Source of the DNA: Leptobrachium leishanense
Lineage: Eukaryota > Chordata > Amphibia > Anura > Megophryidae
Assembly (NCBI GenBank): GCA_009667805.1
Contig: CM019064.1
Span: 379,809,120-379,873,119 of the forward strand
Direction of reading: 5' to 3'
Length of the DNA stretch: 64,000 bases
The notes below the pieces were generated by a model. The model was not told the DNA's origin. It searched no databases and saw only the letters and a list, made by a program, of their open reading frames with translations. The translations under genes were made by a program, and so were the position numbers. This document shows, one piece after another, positions 10,019 to 21,016 of this stretch. The stretch's first letter is position 1. The number at the start of each line of letters is the position of its first letter.

Positions 10019-10918
10019 CAGGGTTATCCAAAGAGATTCGAATTGCTTGAGAAAGGTAACCGAACGCTGAAAATCAGCGTTCGGTTACCTTTCTTGGCCA
10101 TTCGGCTATCCAGAGAGCAGGCAGTTCGCCAAATCCTGGCGAATTGCCTGCACATACGGTGACTGTTCGGTCCCTGTTCGAGGGCAGTGAAATCCCCATT
10201 AAAAAGCACTGCTTCGGCTATTCAGAGAACACAAACCAGCAGTGAAAGGTTCCCCTAATGCCCTGCCATTCGGTGGTTTAATTCGTCAAATTTATTCAGG
10301 AGAATCCCATAGACTTCAATGTTAAAAATATTCCTGTTTTAATTCAATATCTAATAAACCGTTCATTATAAAATTCTGCAGCAAAAAGTCTCTTTATTTA
10401 TAGATTATTTAGGATACTTTAAGCATTTTTCTGAATTTTTAAAAAAAAAATTAAAAGTCCGATTTTTTTTTTTTTTTTTTTCAGTTTGCTTATTTTTTTT
10501 GTAACAGCCCTCTTTATTATCATTCCCTGGACCTCCTGTGAAAATTTCAGACATTTTCGCTCAGTAGTTTCTTTGCAAACAGCGTTTCATTTTCCCAGAT
10601 TCATACAAATGGTTTTTCTAATTTATTCACTGCCTCCTCTACGTCACAGCTGCTTCGGCTCTGTGTGATTCGGCTCATGTTCGGCTCCTGTTCGGCTTCT
10701 TCGAAGGTTAATCCAGATGTTTTTGCTTGTTTTCAGCGTGCATTCGGTTAGTTTTCGTCAGGTTTGCGGTGACTTTTCCCTGCAATTCGGGGACCCTGTG
10801 GTGCTTGCTGAATACACCGCAGGGTGACCGAAATGCAATCGGCAAAAGGAACCGAATTGAAGAGAACGAAAAGTCACCGAACGTGCGGTGACTTTTCGAA
10901 TCTCTTTGGATAACCCTG
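10019..10918. mobile_element. Family B MITE, copy 1
   Basis: The ends are CAGGGTTATCCAAAGAGAT and its complement, extended inward by the self-complementary GAACGCTGAAAATCAGCGTTC. TA precedes the left end and follows the right end after one A. A TA duplication with a CAGGG terminus suggests the Tc1/mariner superfamily; no transposase is present. It is almost identical to copy 3 at 12233, including a fortuitous 61-codon minus frame. Confidence 0.85.
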
Positions 10919-10952
10919 ATAGTAAATGATAGACAAAAGTGTCCCAAAGTAT

Positions 10953-11851
10953 CAGGGTTATCCAAAGAGATCCGAATTGCTTGAGAAAGGTAACCGAACG
11001 CTGAAAATCAGCGTTCGGTTACCTTTCCTGGCCATTCGGCTATCCAGAGAGCAGGCAATACGCCAAATCCTGGCGAATTGCCTGAACATACGGTGCCTGT
11101 TCGGTGCCTGTTCGAGGGCAGTGAAATCCCCATAGAGAAGCACTGCTTCGGCTATTCAGAGAACACAAACCAGCAGTGAAAGGTTCCCGAAATGCCCTGC
11201 CATTCGGTGGTTTAATTCGGCAAGTTAATTCAGGAGAATCCCATAGGCTTCAATGTTAAAAATATTCCCGTTTTAATTCAATATCTAATAAACCGTTCAT
11301 TATAAAATTCTGCAGCAAAGAGTCTCTTTATTTATAGATTTTTTAGGATATTTTAAGCATTTTTCTGATTTTTTTTTTTTTTTTAAAAGTCCGATTTTTT
11401 TTTATTATTTTTTTCAGTTTACTTATTTTTTTTGTAACAGCCCTCTTTATTATCATTCCCTGGACCTCATGTGAAAATTTCAGACATTTTCGCTCAGTAG
11501 TTTCTTTGCAAACAGCGTTTCTTTTTCCCAGATTCATACAAATGGTTTTTCTAATTTATTCACTGCCTCCTCTACGTCACAGCTGCTTCGGCTCTGTGTG
11601 ATTCGGCTCATGTTCGGCTCCTGTTCGGCTTTTTTGAAGGTTAATCCAGATGTTTTTGCTTGTTTTCAGCATGCATTCGGTTAGTTTTCGCCAGGTTTGC
11701 GGCAGCTTTTCCCTGCAATTCGGGGACCCTGTGGTGTTTGCTGAATACATCGCAGGGTCATCGAAATGCAATCGGCAAAAGGAACCGAATTGAAGAGAAC
11801 GAAAAGTCACCGAACGTGCGGTGACTTTTCGAATCTCTTTGGATAACCCTG
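10953..11851. mobile_element. Family B MITE, copy 2
   Basis: Same ends and internal order as copy 1, flanked by TA. It differs by scattered substitutions (for example CCAAAGAGATCC rather than ATTC) and by lengths of the T runs near 11370-11415. It lies only 34 bp from copy 1. Confidence 0.85.
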
Positions 11852-12232
11852 TATATGTTCACTTTAGGTAAGCCTTTTTTGACAAACGGAGGGCTCCATC
11901 TGATGGCAAGAAAACGCGATTGCATTTACATTATAGCTTGGGCTCCATTTGTCCTTGGAGGAAAACGGATCTCAACATTTTGATTGTGGTGTTTCGAGTA
12001 TATGTAGTAATATGGAAAAAGGAGAAAATGGTTGAAATATGGAAAATAGAGCATGAGGAAGAAATCAGTCCGAGAGAAAGGACTAAAGTGCAAATATTCC
12101 TCTATATCAACGCACTTGCCTACAACAAGCACAATGACACTTCCATGTAGATACAACGGCATATAAGAGACATGGAAAGAGGAAACGGATATAAACACTT
12201 CTCTGCATCCATGGAAACTCACATTGCACTTA
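11852..12232. other. Unique spacer between family B copies
   Basis: 380 bp without terminal repeats or similarity to other parts of the window that I can see. Two short overlapping frames on opposite strands have no recognisable motif. Confidence 0.4.
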
Positions 12233-13134
12233 CAGGGTTATCCAAAGAGATTCGAATTGCTTGAGAAAGGTAACCGAACGCTGAAAATCAGCGTTCGGTT
12301 ACCTTTCTTGGCCATTCGGCTATCCAGAGAGCAGGCAGTTCGCCAAATCCTGGCGAATTGCCTGCACATACGGTGACTGTTCGGTCCCTGTTCGAGGGCA
12401 GTGAAATCCCCATTAAAAAGCACTGCTTCGGCTATTCAGAGAACACAAACCAGCAGTGAAAGGTTCCCCTAATGCCCTGCCATTCGGTGGTTTAATTCGG
12501 CAAATTTATTCAGGAGAATCCCATAGACTTCAATGTTAAAAATATTCCTGTTTTAATTCAATATCTAATAAACCGTTCATTATAAAATTCTGCAGCAAAA
12601 AGTCTCTTTATTTATAGATTATTTAGGATACTTTAAGCATTTTTCTGAATTTTTAAAAAAAAAATTAAAAGTCCGATTTTTTTTTTTTTTTTTTTTTCAG
12701 TTTGCTTATTTTTTTTGTAACAGCCCTCTTTATTATCATTCCCTGGACCTCCTGTGAAAATTTCAGACATTTTCGCTCAGTAGTTTCTTTGCAAACAGCG
12801 TTTCATTTTCCCAGATTCATACAAATGGTTTTTCTAATTTATTCACTGCCTCCTCTACGTCACAGCTGCTTCGGCTCTGTGTGATTCGGCTCATGTTCGG
12901 CTCCTGTTCGGTTTCTTCGAAGGTTAATCCAGATGTTTTTGCTTGTTTTCAGCATGCATTCGGTTAGTTTTCGTCAGGTTTGCGGTGACTTTTCCCTGCA
13001 ATTCGGGGACCCTGTGGTGTTTGCTGAATACACCGCAGGGTCACCGAAATGCAATCGGCAAAAGGAACCGAATTGAAGAGAACGAAAAGTCACCGAACGT
13101 GCGGTGACTTTTCGAATCTCTTTGGATAACCCTG
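12233..13134. mobile_element. Family B MITE, copy 3
   Basis: TA-flanked with ends as copy 1. By eye it differs from copy 1 at only a few positions (for example TTCGGCAAA versus TTCGTCAAA, and T-run length near 12680). Its flanks are different from those of copy 1, so the similarity is not a simple tandem duplication. Confidence 0.85.
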
Positions 13135-13448
13135 ATAGACTGTATACAAACAACGGGCTATATTACAATCTTCGCACAAAAACCCTCGCGCAAAGAGAAA
13201 ATCTTTGCGCCAAGCGTAAAAGTTTAGCGCGAGCAAATCACCGCTGGTATTACAATCCTCGCGCGGCTTTTCATCCGCCGATCAATAATGCGCGCAAACA
13301 GGATGCACCCAAATGCTCGCGCAGTACCGTCAAGCGCAAAAATCAGTGTGCACACGTTTTTTTTCTCGCGATTCAGCCAATCAGAATTAAGAACCACAAT
13401 TATCTCACGTTAAGAAATTGTGCCTGCCACAGTCAATCTGAGAATATA

Positions 13449-15096
13449 CAGTCAGGTCCAGAAATATTGGGACATCGACACAATTCTAACATCTTTGGCT
13501 CTATACACCACCACACTGGAGTTGGGATGAAACAAAGACAATGTGCTTTAACTGCAGACTGTCAGCTTTAATTTGAGGGTATGTACATCCAACTCAGGTG
13601 AACGGTGTAGGACTTACAGCAGTTTGCAGATATGCCTCCCACTTGTTAAGGGACCAAAGGTAATGGGACAATTGGCTTCTCAGTTGTTCCATGGCCAGGT
13701 GTGTGATATTCCCTCATTACCCCAATTACAATGTGCAGATAAAAGGCCCAGAGTTCATTTCAAGTGTGCTATTTGCATTTGGAATCTGTTGCTGTCAACT
13801 CTTAAGATGAGATCCAAAGAGCTGTCACTATCAGTGAAGCAAGCCATCATTAGGCTGAAGAAACAAAACAAACCCATCAGAGAGATAGCAAGAACATTAG
13901 GCATGGCCAAAACAACTGTTTGGAACATTCTCAAAAATAAGGAACGCACCGGTGCGCTCAGCAACACCAAAAGACACGGGAGACGACGGAAAACAACTGT
14001 GGTGGATGACTGAAGAATTCTTTCCCTGGTGAAGAAAACACCCCTCACAACAGTTGACCAGATCAAGAACACTCTCCAGGAGGTAGGTGTATGTGTGTCA
14101 AAGTCAACAATCAAGAGAAGACTTCACCAGAGTGAATACAGAGGGTTCACCACAAGATGTAAACCATTGGTGAGCCTCAAAAACAGGAAGGCCAGATTAG
14201 AGTTTGCCAAACGACACCTAACAAAGCCTTCACAGTTCTGGAACAAGATCCTATGGACAGATGAGACCACGATCAACTTGTACCAGAGTAATGGGAAGAG
14301 AAGAGTATGGAGAAGGAAAGGAACTGCTCATGATCCTAAGCATACCACCTCATCAGTGAAGCATGGTGGTGGTAGTGTCATGACGTGGGCATGTATGGCT
14401 GCCAATGGAACTGGTTCTCTTGTATTTATTGATGATGTGACTGCTGAGAAAAGCATCAGGATGAATTCTGAAATGTTTCGGGCAATATTCTCTGCTCACA
14501 TTCAGCCAAATGCTGCAGAACTCATTGGAAGGCGCTTCACAGTGCAGATGGACAATGACCCAAAGCATACTGTAAAAGCAACCAAAGAGTTTTTGAAGGG
14601 ACAGAAGTGGAATGTTATGCAATGGCCAAGTCAATCACCTGACCTGAATCCCATTGAGCATGCATTTCACTTGCTGAAGACAAAACTGAAGGGAAAATGC
14701 CCCAAGAACAAGCAGGAACTGAAGACAGTTGCAGTAGAGGCCTGGCAGAGCATCACCAGGGATGAACCCAGCGTCTGGTGATGTCTATGCGTTCCAGACT
14801 TCAGGCTGTGATTGACTGCAAAGGATTTGCAACCAAGTATTAAGAAGGGAAAGTTTGATTTATGATTATTATTCTGTCCCATTACTTTTGGTCCCTTAAC
14901 AAGTGGGAGGCACATCTGCAAACTGCTGTAAGTCCTACATCGTTCACCTGAGTTGGATGTACATACCCTCAAATTAAAGCTGACAGTCTGCAGTTAAAGC
15001 ACATTGTGTTTGTTTCATTCCAACTCCATTGTGGTGGTGTATAGAGCCAAAGATGTTAGAATTGTGTCGATGTCCCAATATTTCTGGATCTGACTG
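13449..15096 (+). mobile_element. Tc1-like transposon, copy 1
   Basis: The termini are CAGTCAGGTCCAGAAATATT and, at the right, the complement with one change (GGATCTGACTG), flanked by TA. Long inverted repeats of about 200 bp at each end include ATTTGAGGGTATGTACATCC and GGACCAAAGGTAATGGGACA. This is a well-known Tc1 family of fish and frogs. It sits in family E copy 1 and carries a near-complete transposase gene. Confidence 0.92.
13807..14843 (+). pseudogene. Tc1 transposase (DD34E), one nonsense and one frameshift
   Basis: The enzyme would cut and paste the element at TA sites. I start it at MRSKELSLSVKQ (13807), because the frame upstream is only inverted repeat. Residues 1-60 carry the paired-like helix-turn-helix (IREIARTLGMAKTTVW) and a GRRRKTT hook. 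Catalytic residues are D152 in WTDET, D249 in MDNDPKH and E284 in NPIEH, with 34 residues between the last two. TGA at 14011-14013 interrupts the frame after VVDD. One base is missing near 14766 relative to copy 2, ending the frame early at DEPSVW. The natural end would be CKGFATKY at 14841-14843, giving the usual ~345 residues. It is inactive as it stands, with only two visible lesions. Confidence 0.93.
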
Positions 15097-15545
15097 TATG
15101 CTGCAGCAATAATACATGCACACACAACCTCTCCATTTTATTGGTTTGTTATGAGTAGAATGTGTAACTATATTTTGCTGCATGTTTTTTTTTTTTTTGG
15201 GCTGGTGTATTTGGGTTCGGCCAGGTTGTTCATATTTGCCATTAACACCAGCTTTTAAGAGTTGCTAAAATTATGCGCGCAACGACTATGCGTTTATTCC
15301 TGCGCATAGATTGTAATACCATCCTCGTACCAGCGTACATTCGTATTTGCGATCACAATGTTAAATATAGGACGTGCGAAGTACAGTAAGCTTGCGCAGT
15401 TCGCGCAGGTTCACCCACGGTAGACGATTACGAGCAGTTGTTGCGCTGACTATGTAATACGGGATTCGGCACAAATGGTTTTACCCCTCGTGTTAATGTT
15501 TTTTGCGTCGGCGCAAACGTTTGTGTGAAGATTGTAATTAAGCCC

Positions 15546-16915
15546 AACATAGGCATGCTCAAAAGGTTGTGACGGCAACAATGAATTTTGACCTGCTTTT
15601 GACCTTGGTAGGGTCCCATCTACAACTTGGTGTTTTTCTTATTTGATTTATGGTGAAGAACATAAAAATAAACAATTTGTAATTACTTAAAGTCTCTAAG
15701 TAATAAATGTAACGTGTGTACGCCATAAAATAAGTCTGAATGCAAAGAAAGTCTGTTATTGGAAATTCCATTTTGGGTGGGCATCCTATTGTAAGGTAGG
15801 CCTTCTGGCCGACTTTTGTAATGGCGACTAAAAAAAGGACTAGTAGGTAGGGTACAAAAAACTGTTGAATACCCATGTTTGAATAAAATGCTGTGAAATC
15901 TGCTTCAAACAGTGGTACTACTGTTGCTTGAACAGTAGTGCCGCTGTTTATTTAGACTTCAATGATTTTCACTTCAAAAACATTAATACTGTTATTTGAA
16001 GCTATTCTCAACAATGTTACGCAATCAGAGTAAAATAGTCTTTTTTTTTACTCCAGTGACTCTGTATTCCCTGTTACAAAGACTCTCCAGAAGGCGGTGA
16101 CCCATTTGGGTGTAAAAATTGCAGGAATCACAGAAAGTAGATTTTACACACAACAGTTTATTGCCGTAAAATAACAAAATAAATCTATTTGCTCTTTTCT
16201 TACAACTGTTGAAGAAAAGTTCAAAACAGACTATTTTGTGAGTACAGTCAATTAGCTCAATCACTTTTTCTTACCGGTACTCTTGTGCAATTTGAACTCC
16301 TAATGCAATGTCCCACAAATAACCATTTGTAGCATAAGAAATCTTTTTCTAATAAAAAGGGATATTGCAACATAATTTGTGGTATATGATCAGAAACAAT
16401 ATATCATAGGGCATTGTGTTTTTAAAGTAAACGGTCTTTCTTGCATTGACTACATACAATTTTCAACAGACTGGAAATTTTACTGTTGCAAGAGTGGTCG
16501 TACCATGTGCTACTAGTTTAAAGACACTCACGGTTTTCACAGATTTAATGAGAATATAGATTTTTTTACTCCTTTTTTTTGTTACAAATTTTTCCAAAAT
16601 GTAACTAGGTAAAAAATTATGGGAGTTTAGTTCGAAAAGTGTGATCATATCTTGTTTAAGCCTGTTACAGCATCAATGTATCCCACCGTGACAGGTCCTA
16701 CACTATACAACTAATCACTGCAATTATGTGATTAACTCACTGAGGACAGAATCCTTTCTGGGAATCCCTGCAATTCAAGGTTAATCCCTTAACAACGTGT
16801 GGGTCGAGTCCGGCGGGACGGGTCAGCGCCGATGGGGCGTACTAGTCAGGGACGGAGCCATCGTATGCTCCGCCGCCCGGTGCTGCGGTGGGCCTCTTTT
16901 TCGGCCTGCCCACGC
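15546..16915. other. Unassigned intergenic DNA
   Basis: No gene seen. A small inverted repeat (15908-15950, TGGTACTACTGTT with AACAGTAGTGCC) is present. TTTAAAGACACTCACGG at 16518 and TTACAAATTTTTCCAAAATG at 16580 resemble the DNA repeated in the 440-bp units at 17.5-20.7 kb. A piggyBac-type left end (TTAATCCCTTAACAACGTG) lies at 16781 with no partner end. Confidence 0.4.
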
Positions 16916-17128
16916 AGCTGACGAGCGCATTGTGCCATTCGCATTCCAGAGTGTTGTCAGCCCCTTCTCATACAGAATATACCAGGAGGGCAGCGCTCAA
17001 ACATTACTAAGCATAATCGGTGGGTGCTTCTCATGAGAGTAGACACAGTACACCAAGGGGAGAGCACTCCATTACAAAAACAACACCATCACAAAAGTTA
17101 AAGACACTCATATATATATGTATATATA

Positions 17129-18660
17129 CCGTATTTTTCCCTCCATAAGACGCACTTTTCTCCCCCAAAAAGTGGGGGGAAAAGTGGGTGCGTCTTATGG
17201 AGCGAATGCCCCATGATATGCCTCAGCTCACCTGCCGCCGCCGCGTTCGTCTCCCTCTGAGCGTGCATCCGGCGGCAAGAAGCTTGGGCACTCGCCTGGG
17301 GGAGCCGCGAGATCGCGGTCACGTGGCTATCCATGAGCGAGTTGGGGCATATCCATGAGCGAGCTGGGGCATATCCATGAGCTGCTGGGGCATATCCATG
17401 AGCGAGCTGGGGCATATCCATCACATCCATGTGCTGGGGCAACACCATCACAAAAGTTAAAGACACTCATGGTTTCCAAAGATTTAACAAGATTTAATTT
17501 GTTTTTTACAAATTTTTCCACAACATATTTGTGTGTATATATATATATATATATATACTGTATATATACCATATTTTTCCCTCCATAAGACGCACTTTTC
17601 TCCCCCAAAAAGTGGGGGGAAAAGTGGGTGCGTCTTATGGAGCGAATGCCCCATGATATGCCTCAGCTCACCTGCCGCCGCCGCGTTCGTCTCCCTCTGA
17701 GCGTGCATCCGGCGGCAAGAAGCTTGGGCACTCGCCTGGGGGAGCCGCGAGATCGCGGTCACGTGGCTATCCATGAGCGAGTTGGGGCATATCCATGAGC
17801 GAGCTGGGGCATATCCATGAGCTGCTGGGGCATATCCATGAGCGAGCTGGGGCATATCCATCACATCCATGTGCTGGGGCAACACCATCACAAAAGTTAA
17901 AGACACTCATGGTTTCCAAAGATTTAACAAGATTTAATTTGTTTTTTACAAATTTTTCCACAACATATTTGTGTGTATATATATATATATATATATACTG
18001 TATATATACCATATTTTTCCCTCCATAAGACGCACTTTTCTCCCCCCAAAAAGTGGGGGGAAAAGTGGGTGCGTCTTATGGAGCGAATGCCCCATGATAT
18101 GCCTCAGCTCACCTGCCGCCGCGCGTTCGTCTCCCTCTGAGCGTGCATCCGGCGGCAAGAAGCTTGGGCACTCGCCTGGGGGAGCCGCAAGATCGCGGTC
18201 ACGTGGCTATCCATGAGCGAGTTGGGGCATATCCATGAGCGAGCTGGGGCATATCCATGAGCTGCTGGGGCATATCCATGAGCGAGCTGGGGCATATCCA
18301 TCACATCCATGTGCTGGGGCAACACCATCACAAAAGTTAAAGACACTCATGGTTTCCAAAGATTTAACAAGATTTAATTTGTTTTTTACAAATTTTTCCA
18401 CAACATATTTGTGTGTATATATATATATATATATATACTGTATATATACCATATTTTTCCCTCCATAAGACGCCCCTTTTCTCCCCCCAAAAAGTGGGGG
18501 GAAAAGTGGGTGCGTCTTATGGAGCGAATGCCCCATGATATGCCTCAGCTCACCTGCCGCCGCCGCGTTCGTCTCCCTCTGAGCGTGCGTCCGGCGGCAA
18601 GGAGCTTGGGCACTCGCCTGGGGGAGCCGCGAGATCGCGGTCACGTGGCTCCCTTCAGGC
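17129..18660. repeat. 440-bp higher-order tandem repeat, unit 1 (four copies)
   Basis: The K left-end motif TTTTTCCCTCCATAAGACGC recurs with starts at 17129, 17569, 18009 and 18449, a period of exactly 440 bp. Each unit holds the K left ~190 bp, a stretch of minisatellite (ATCCATGAGCGAGTTGG), then AACACCATCACAAAAGTTAA, a (TA)n run and the next K end. The AACACCATCAC stretch also lies outside the element at 17080, so flanking DNA was amplified with it. Confidence 0.92.
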
Positions 18661-18736
18661 GAGTGCCCAAGCTTCCTGCCGCCGGACGCACGCTCAGAGG
18701 GAGCCTAACGTGGCGGCGGCAGGTGAGCTGAGGCAT
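18541..18736. repeat. GC-rich palindromic module M, copy 1
   Basis: An inverted repeat beginning CTCAGCTCACCTGCCGCC and ending GGCGGCAGGTGAGCTGAG. Its arms contain GCTCCCTCTGAGCGT-type and CTTGGGCACTCGCCTG motifs around a CACGTG-rich centre. It directly abuts the minisatellite. Homologous modules lie at 20819 and, in a hAT element, at 57041. Confidence 0.85.
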
Positions 18737-19475
18737 ATCCATTCGCTGCTGGGGCATATCCATGAGCGAGCTGGGGCATATCCATGAGCGAGCTGGGGCA
18801 TATCCATGAGCTGCTGGGGCATATCCATGAGCGAGCTGGGGCATATCCATGAGCGAGCTGGGGCATATCCATGAGCGAGCTGGGGCATATCCATGAGCGA
18901 GCTGGGGCAAATTCATGAGTGAGCTGGGGCAAATCCTTGAGTGAGCTGGGGCATATCCATGTGTGAGCTGGGGCAAATCCATGACTGAGCTGGGGCAAAT
19001 CCATGTGTGAGCTGGGGCAAATCCATGTGTGAGCTGGGGCATATCCATGTGCTGGGGCATATCCATGTGTTGGGGCAATATCCATGTGCTGGGGCAATAT
19101 CCATGAGCTGGGGCATTATCCATGTGCTGGGGCAAATCCATGTGCTGGGGCAAATCCATGTGCTGGGGCATATCCATAAATTGGGGGGCAAATCCATGTG
19201 CTGGGGCAAATCCATGTGCTGGGGCAAATCCATGTGCTGGGGCATATCCATAAGTTGGGGGGCAAATCCATGTGCTGGGGCAAATCCATGTGCTGGGGCA
19301 TATCCATGAGCTGTGGGGCATATCCATAAACTGGGGGGCATATCCATAAGCTGGGGGGCATATCCATAAGCTGGGGGGCATATCCATGAGCTGGGGGACA
19401 GTATCCATGAGCTGGGGGACAGTATCCATGAGCTGGGGCAGTATATCCATGAGAGGAGCTGGGGCAATATCCATT
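18737..19475 (-). repeat. Minisatellite array in K element, unit 1
   Basis: About 36 units of 18, 21 or 22 bp. Variants include ATGAGCGAGCTGGGGCATATCC (described as a 22-mer in two parts: ATGAGCGAGC, TGGGGCATATCC), an ATGTGCTGGGGCAAATCC 18-mer and a CATAAGCTGGGGGG form. Read on the minus strand the core is ATGGATATGCCCCAGCTC, the same as at 5.7 and 55.6 kb. Variant types are zoned along the array. Confidence 0.93.
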
Positions 19476-19816
19476 ATTACACTATTTGATTTCAGAATAT
19501 TTATTTTCCTGTTTTCCTCCTCTAAAAACTAGGTGCGTCTTATGGTCAGGTGCGTCTTATGGAGCGAAAAATACGGTAAGTAATGATTTACCCTACGGGT
19601 CCAAGCTGACGAGCGCATTGTGCCATTCGCATTCCAGAGTGTTGTCAGCCCCTTCTCATACAGAATATACCAGGAGGGCAGCGCTCAAACATTACTAAGC
19701 ATAATCGGTGGGTGCTTCTCATGAGAGTAGACACAGTACACCAAGGGGAGAGCACTCCATTACAAAAACAACACCATCACAAAAGTTAAAGACACTCATA
19801 TATATATGTATATATA

Positions 19817-20218
19817 CCGTATTTTTCCCTCCATAAGACGCACTTTTCTCCCCCCAAAAAGTGGGGGGAAAAGTGGGTGCGTCTTATGGAGCGAATGCCC
19901 CATGATATGCCTCAGCTCACCTGCCGCCGCCGCGTTCGTCTCCCTCTGAGCGTGCATCCGGCGGCAAGAAGCTTGGGCACTCGCCTGGGGGAGCCGCGAG
20001 ATCGCGGTCACGTGGCTATCCATGAGCGAGTTGGGGCATATCCATGAGCGAGCTGGGGCATATCCATGAGCTGCTGGGGCATATCCATGAGCGAGCTGGG
20101 GCATATCCATCACATCCATGTGCTGGGGCAACACCATCACAAAAGTTAAAGACACTCATGGTTTCCAAAGATTTAACAAGAATTAATTTGTTTTTTACAA
20201 ATTTTTCCACAACATATT

Positions 20219-20261
<43 letters not shown>

Positions 20262-20680
20262 TGTATATATACCATATTTTTCCCTCCATAAGACGCCCCT
20301 TTTCTCCCCCCAAAAAGTGGGGGGAAAAGTGGGTGCGTCTTATGGAGCGAATGCCCCATGATATGCCTCAGCTCACCTGCCGCCGCCGCGTTCGTCTCCC
20401 TCTGAGCGTGCATCCGGCGGCAAGAAGCTTGGGCACTCGCCTGGGGGAGCCGCGAGATCGCGGTCACGTGGCTATCCATGAGCGAGTTGGGGCATATCCA
20501 TGAGCGAGCTGGGGCATATCCATGAGCTGCTGGGGCATATCCATGAGCGAGCTGGGGCATATCCATCACATCCATGTGCTGGGGCAACACCATCACAAAA
20601 GTTAAAGACACTCATGGTTTCCAAAGATTTAACAAGAATTAATTTGTTTTTTACAAATTTTTCCACAACATATTTGTGTG

Positions 20681-20714
<34 letters not shown>

Positions 20715-20935
20715 ACTGTATATATACCATATTTTTCCCTCCATAAGACGCCCCTTTTCTCCCCCCAAAAAGTGGGGGGAAAAGTGGGTGCGTCTTATGG
20801 AGCGAATGCCCCATGATATGCCTCAGCTCACCTGCCGCTGCCGCGTTCGTCTCCCTCTGAGCGTGCGTCCGGCGGCAAGGAGCTTGGGCACTCGCCTGGG
20901 GGAGCCGCGAGATCGCGGTCACGTGGCTCCCTTCA
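19817..20935. repeat. 455-bp higher-order tandem repeat, unit 2 (three copies)
   Basis: K left-end motifs start at 19817, 20272 and 20727, a period of 455 bp. The extra 15 bp over unit 1 is due mainly to longer (TA)n runs, and the T of AAGATTTAAT is replaced by an A in this unit. Confidence 0.9.
20224..20262. repeat. (TA)n microsatellite
   Basis: A run of about 19 TA dinucleotides between higher-order units. Shorter equivalents are at 17536, 17976, 18416 and 20680. Confidence 0.95.
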
Positions 20936-21016
20936 GGCGAGTGCCCAAGCTTCCTGCCGCCGGACGCACGCTCAGAGGGAGCCTAACGTGACGGCGGCAG
21001 GTGAGCTGAGGCATAT
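20819..21016. repeat. GC-rich palindromic module M, copy 2
   Basis: Nearly identical to copy 1 at 18541; a few substitutions are visible (CCGCTGCCGCG for CCGCCGCCGCG, GTGACGGCGG for GTGGCGGCGG). Confidence 0.85.

Larger units (their letters stand above)
13155..15545. mobile_element. Family E MITE, copy 1, split by Tc1
   Basis: The ends are GGGCTATATTACAATC and GATTGTAATTAAGCCC, flanked by the 3-bp duplication AAC (13152-13154, 15546-15548). The interior is studded with GCGCAAA and CGCGCAAA motifs. Subtracting the Tc1 insertion leaves about 740 bp, matching copies at 31044, 35256 and 58654. The 3-bp duplication and G-rich end suggest a PIF/Harbinger relationship. Confidence 0.85.
17129..19576. 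mobile_element. K element, unit 1
   Basis: The left end CCGTATTTTTCCCTCCATAA pairs with the right end TTATGGAGCGAAAAATACGG, and TA lies just outside both. ACGCAC/GTGCGT and a C-run/G-run hairpin (CCCCCAAAAAGTGGGGG) lie just inside. No transposase is seen. A TA target would suit the mariner-like or a related group, but I cannot assign the superfamily with confidence. The interior is amplified repeats and a minisatellite. Confidence 0.75.

Noticed and set aside
10024..10209. 61-codon frames repeated at 10024, 10958, 12238, 30299 and 53960
   Set aside because: They recur because they lie in family B MITEs and cross the terminal repeat; not independent genes.
13573..13806. Upstream extension of the Tc1 transposase frame
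   Set aside because: It reads through the inverted repeat; the family protein starts at MRSKELSLSVKQ.
17971..18216. Frames starting in IYIYIYIY
   Set aside because: They derive from (TA)n microsatellites.
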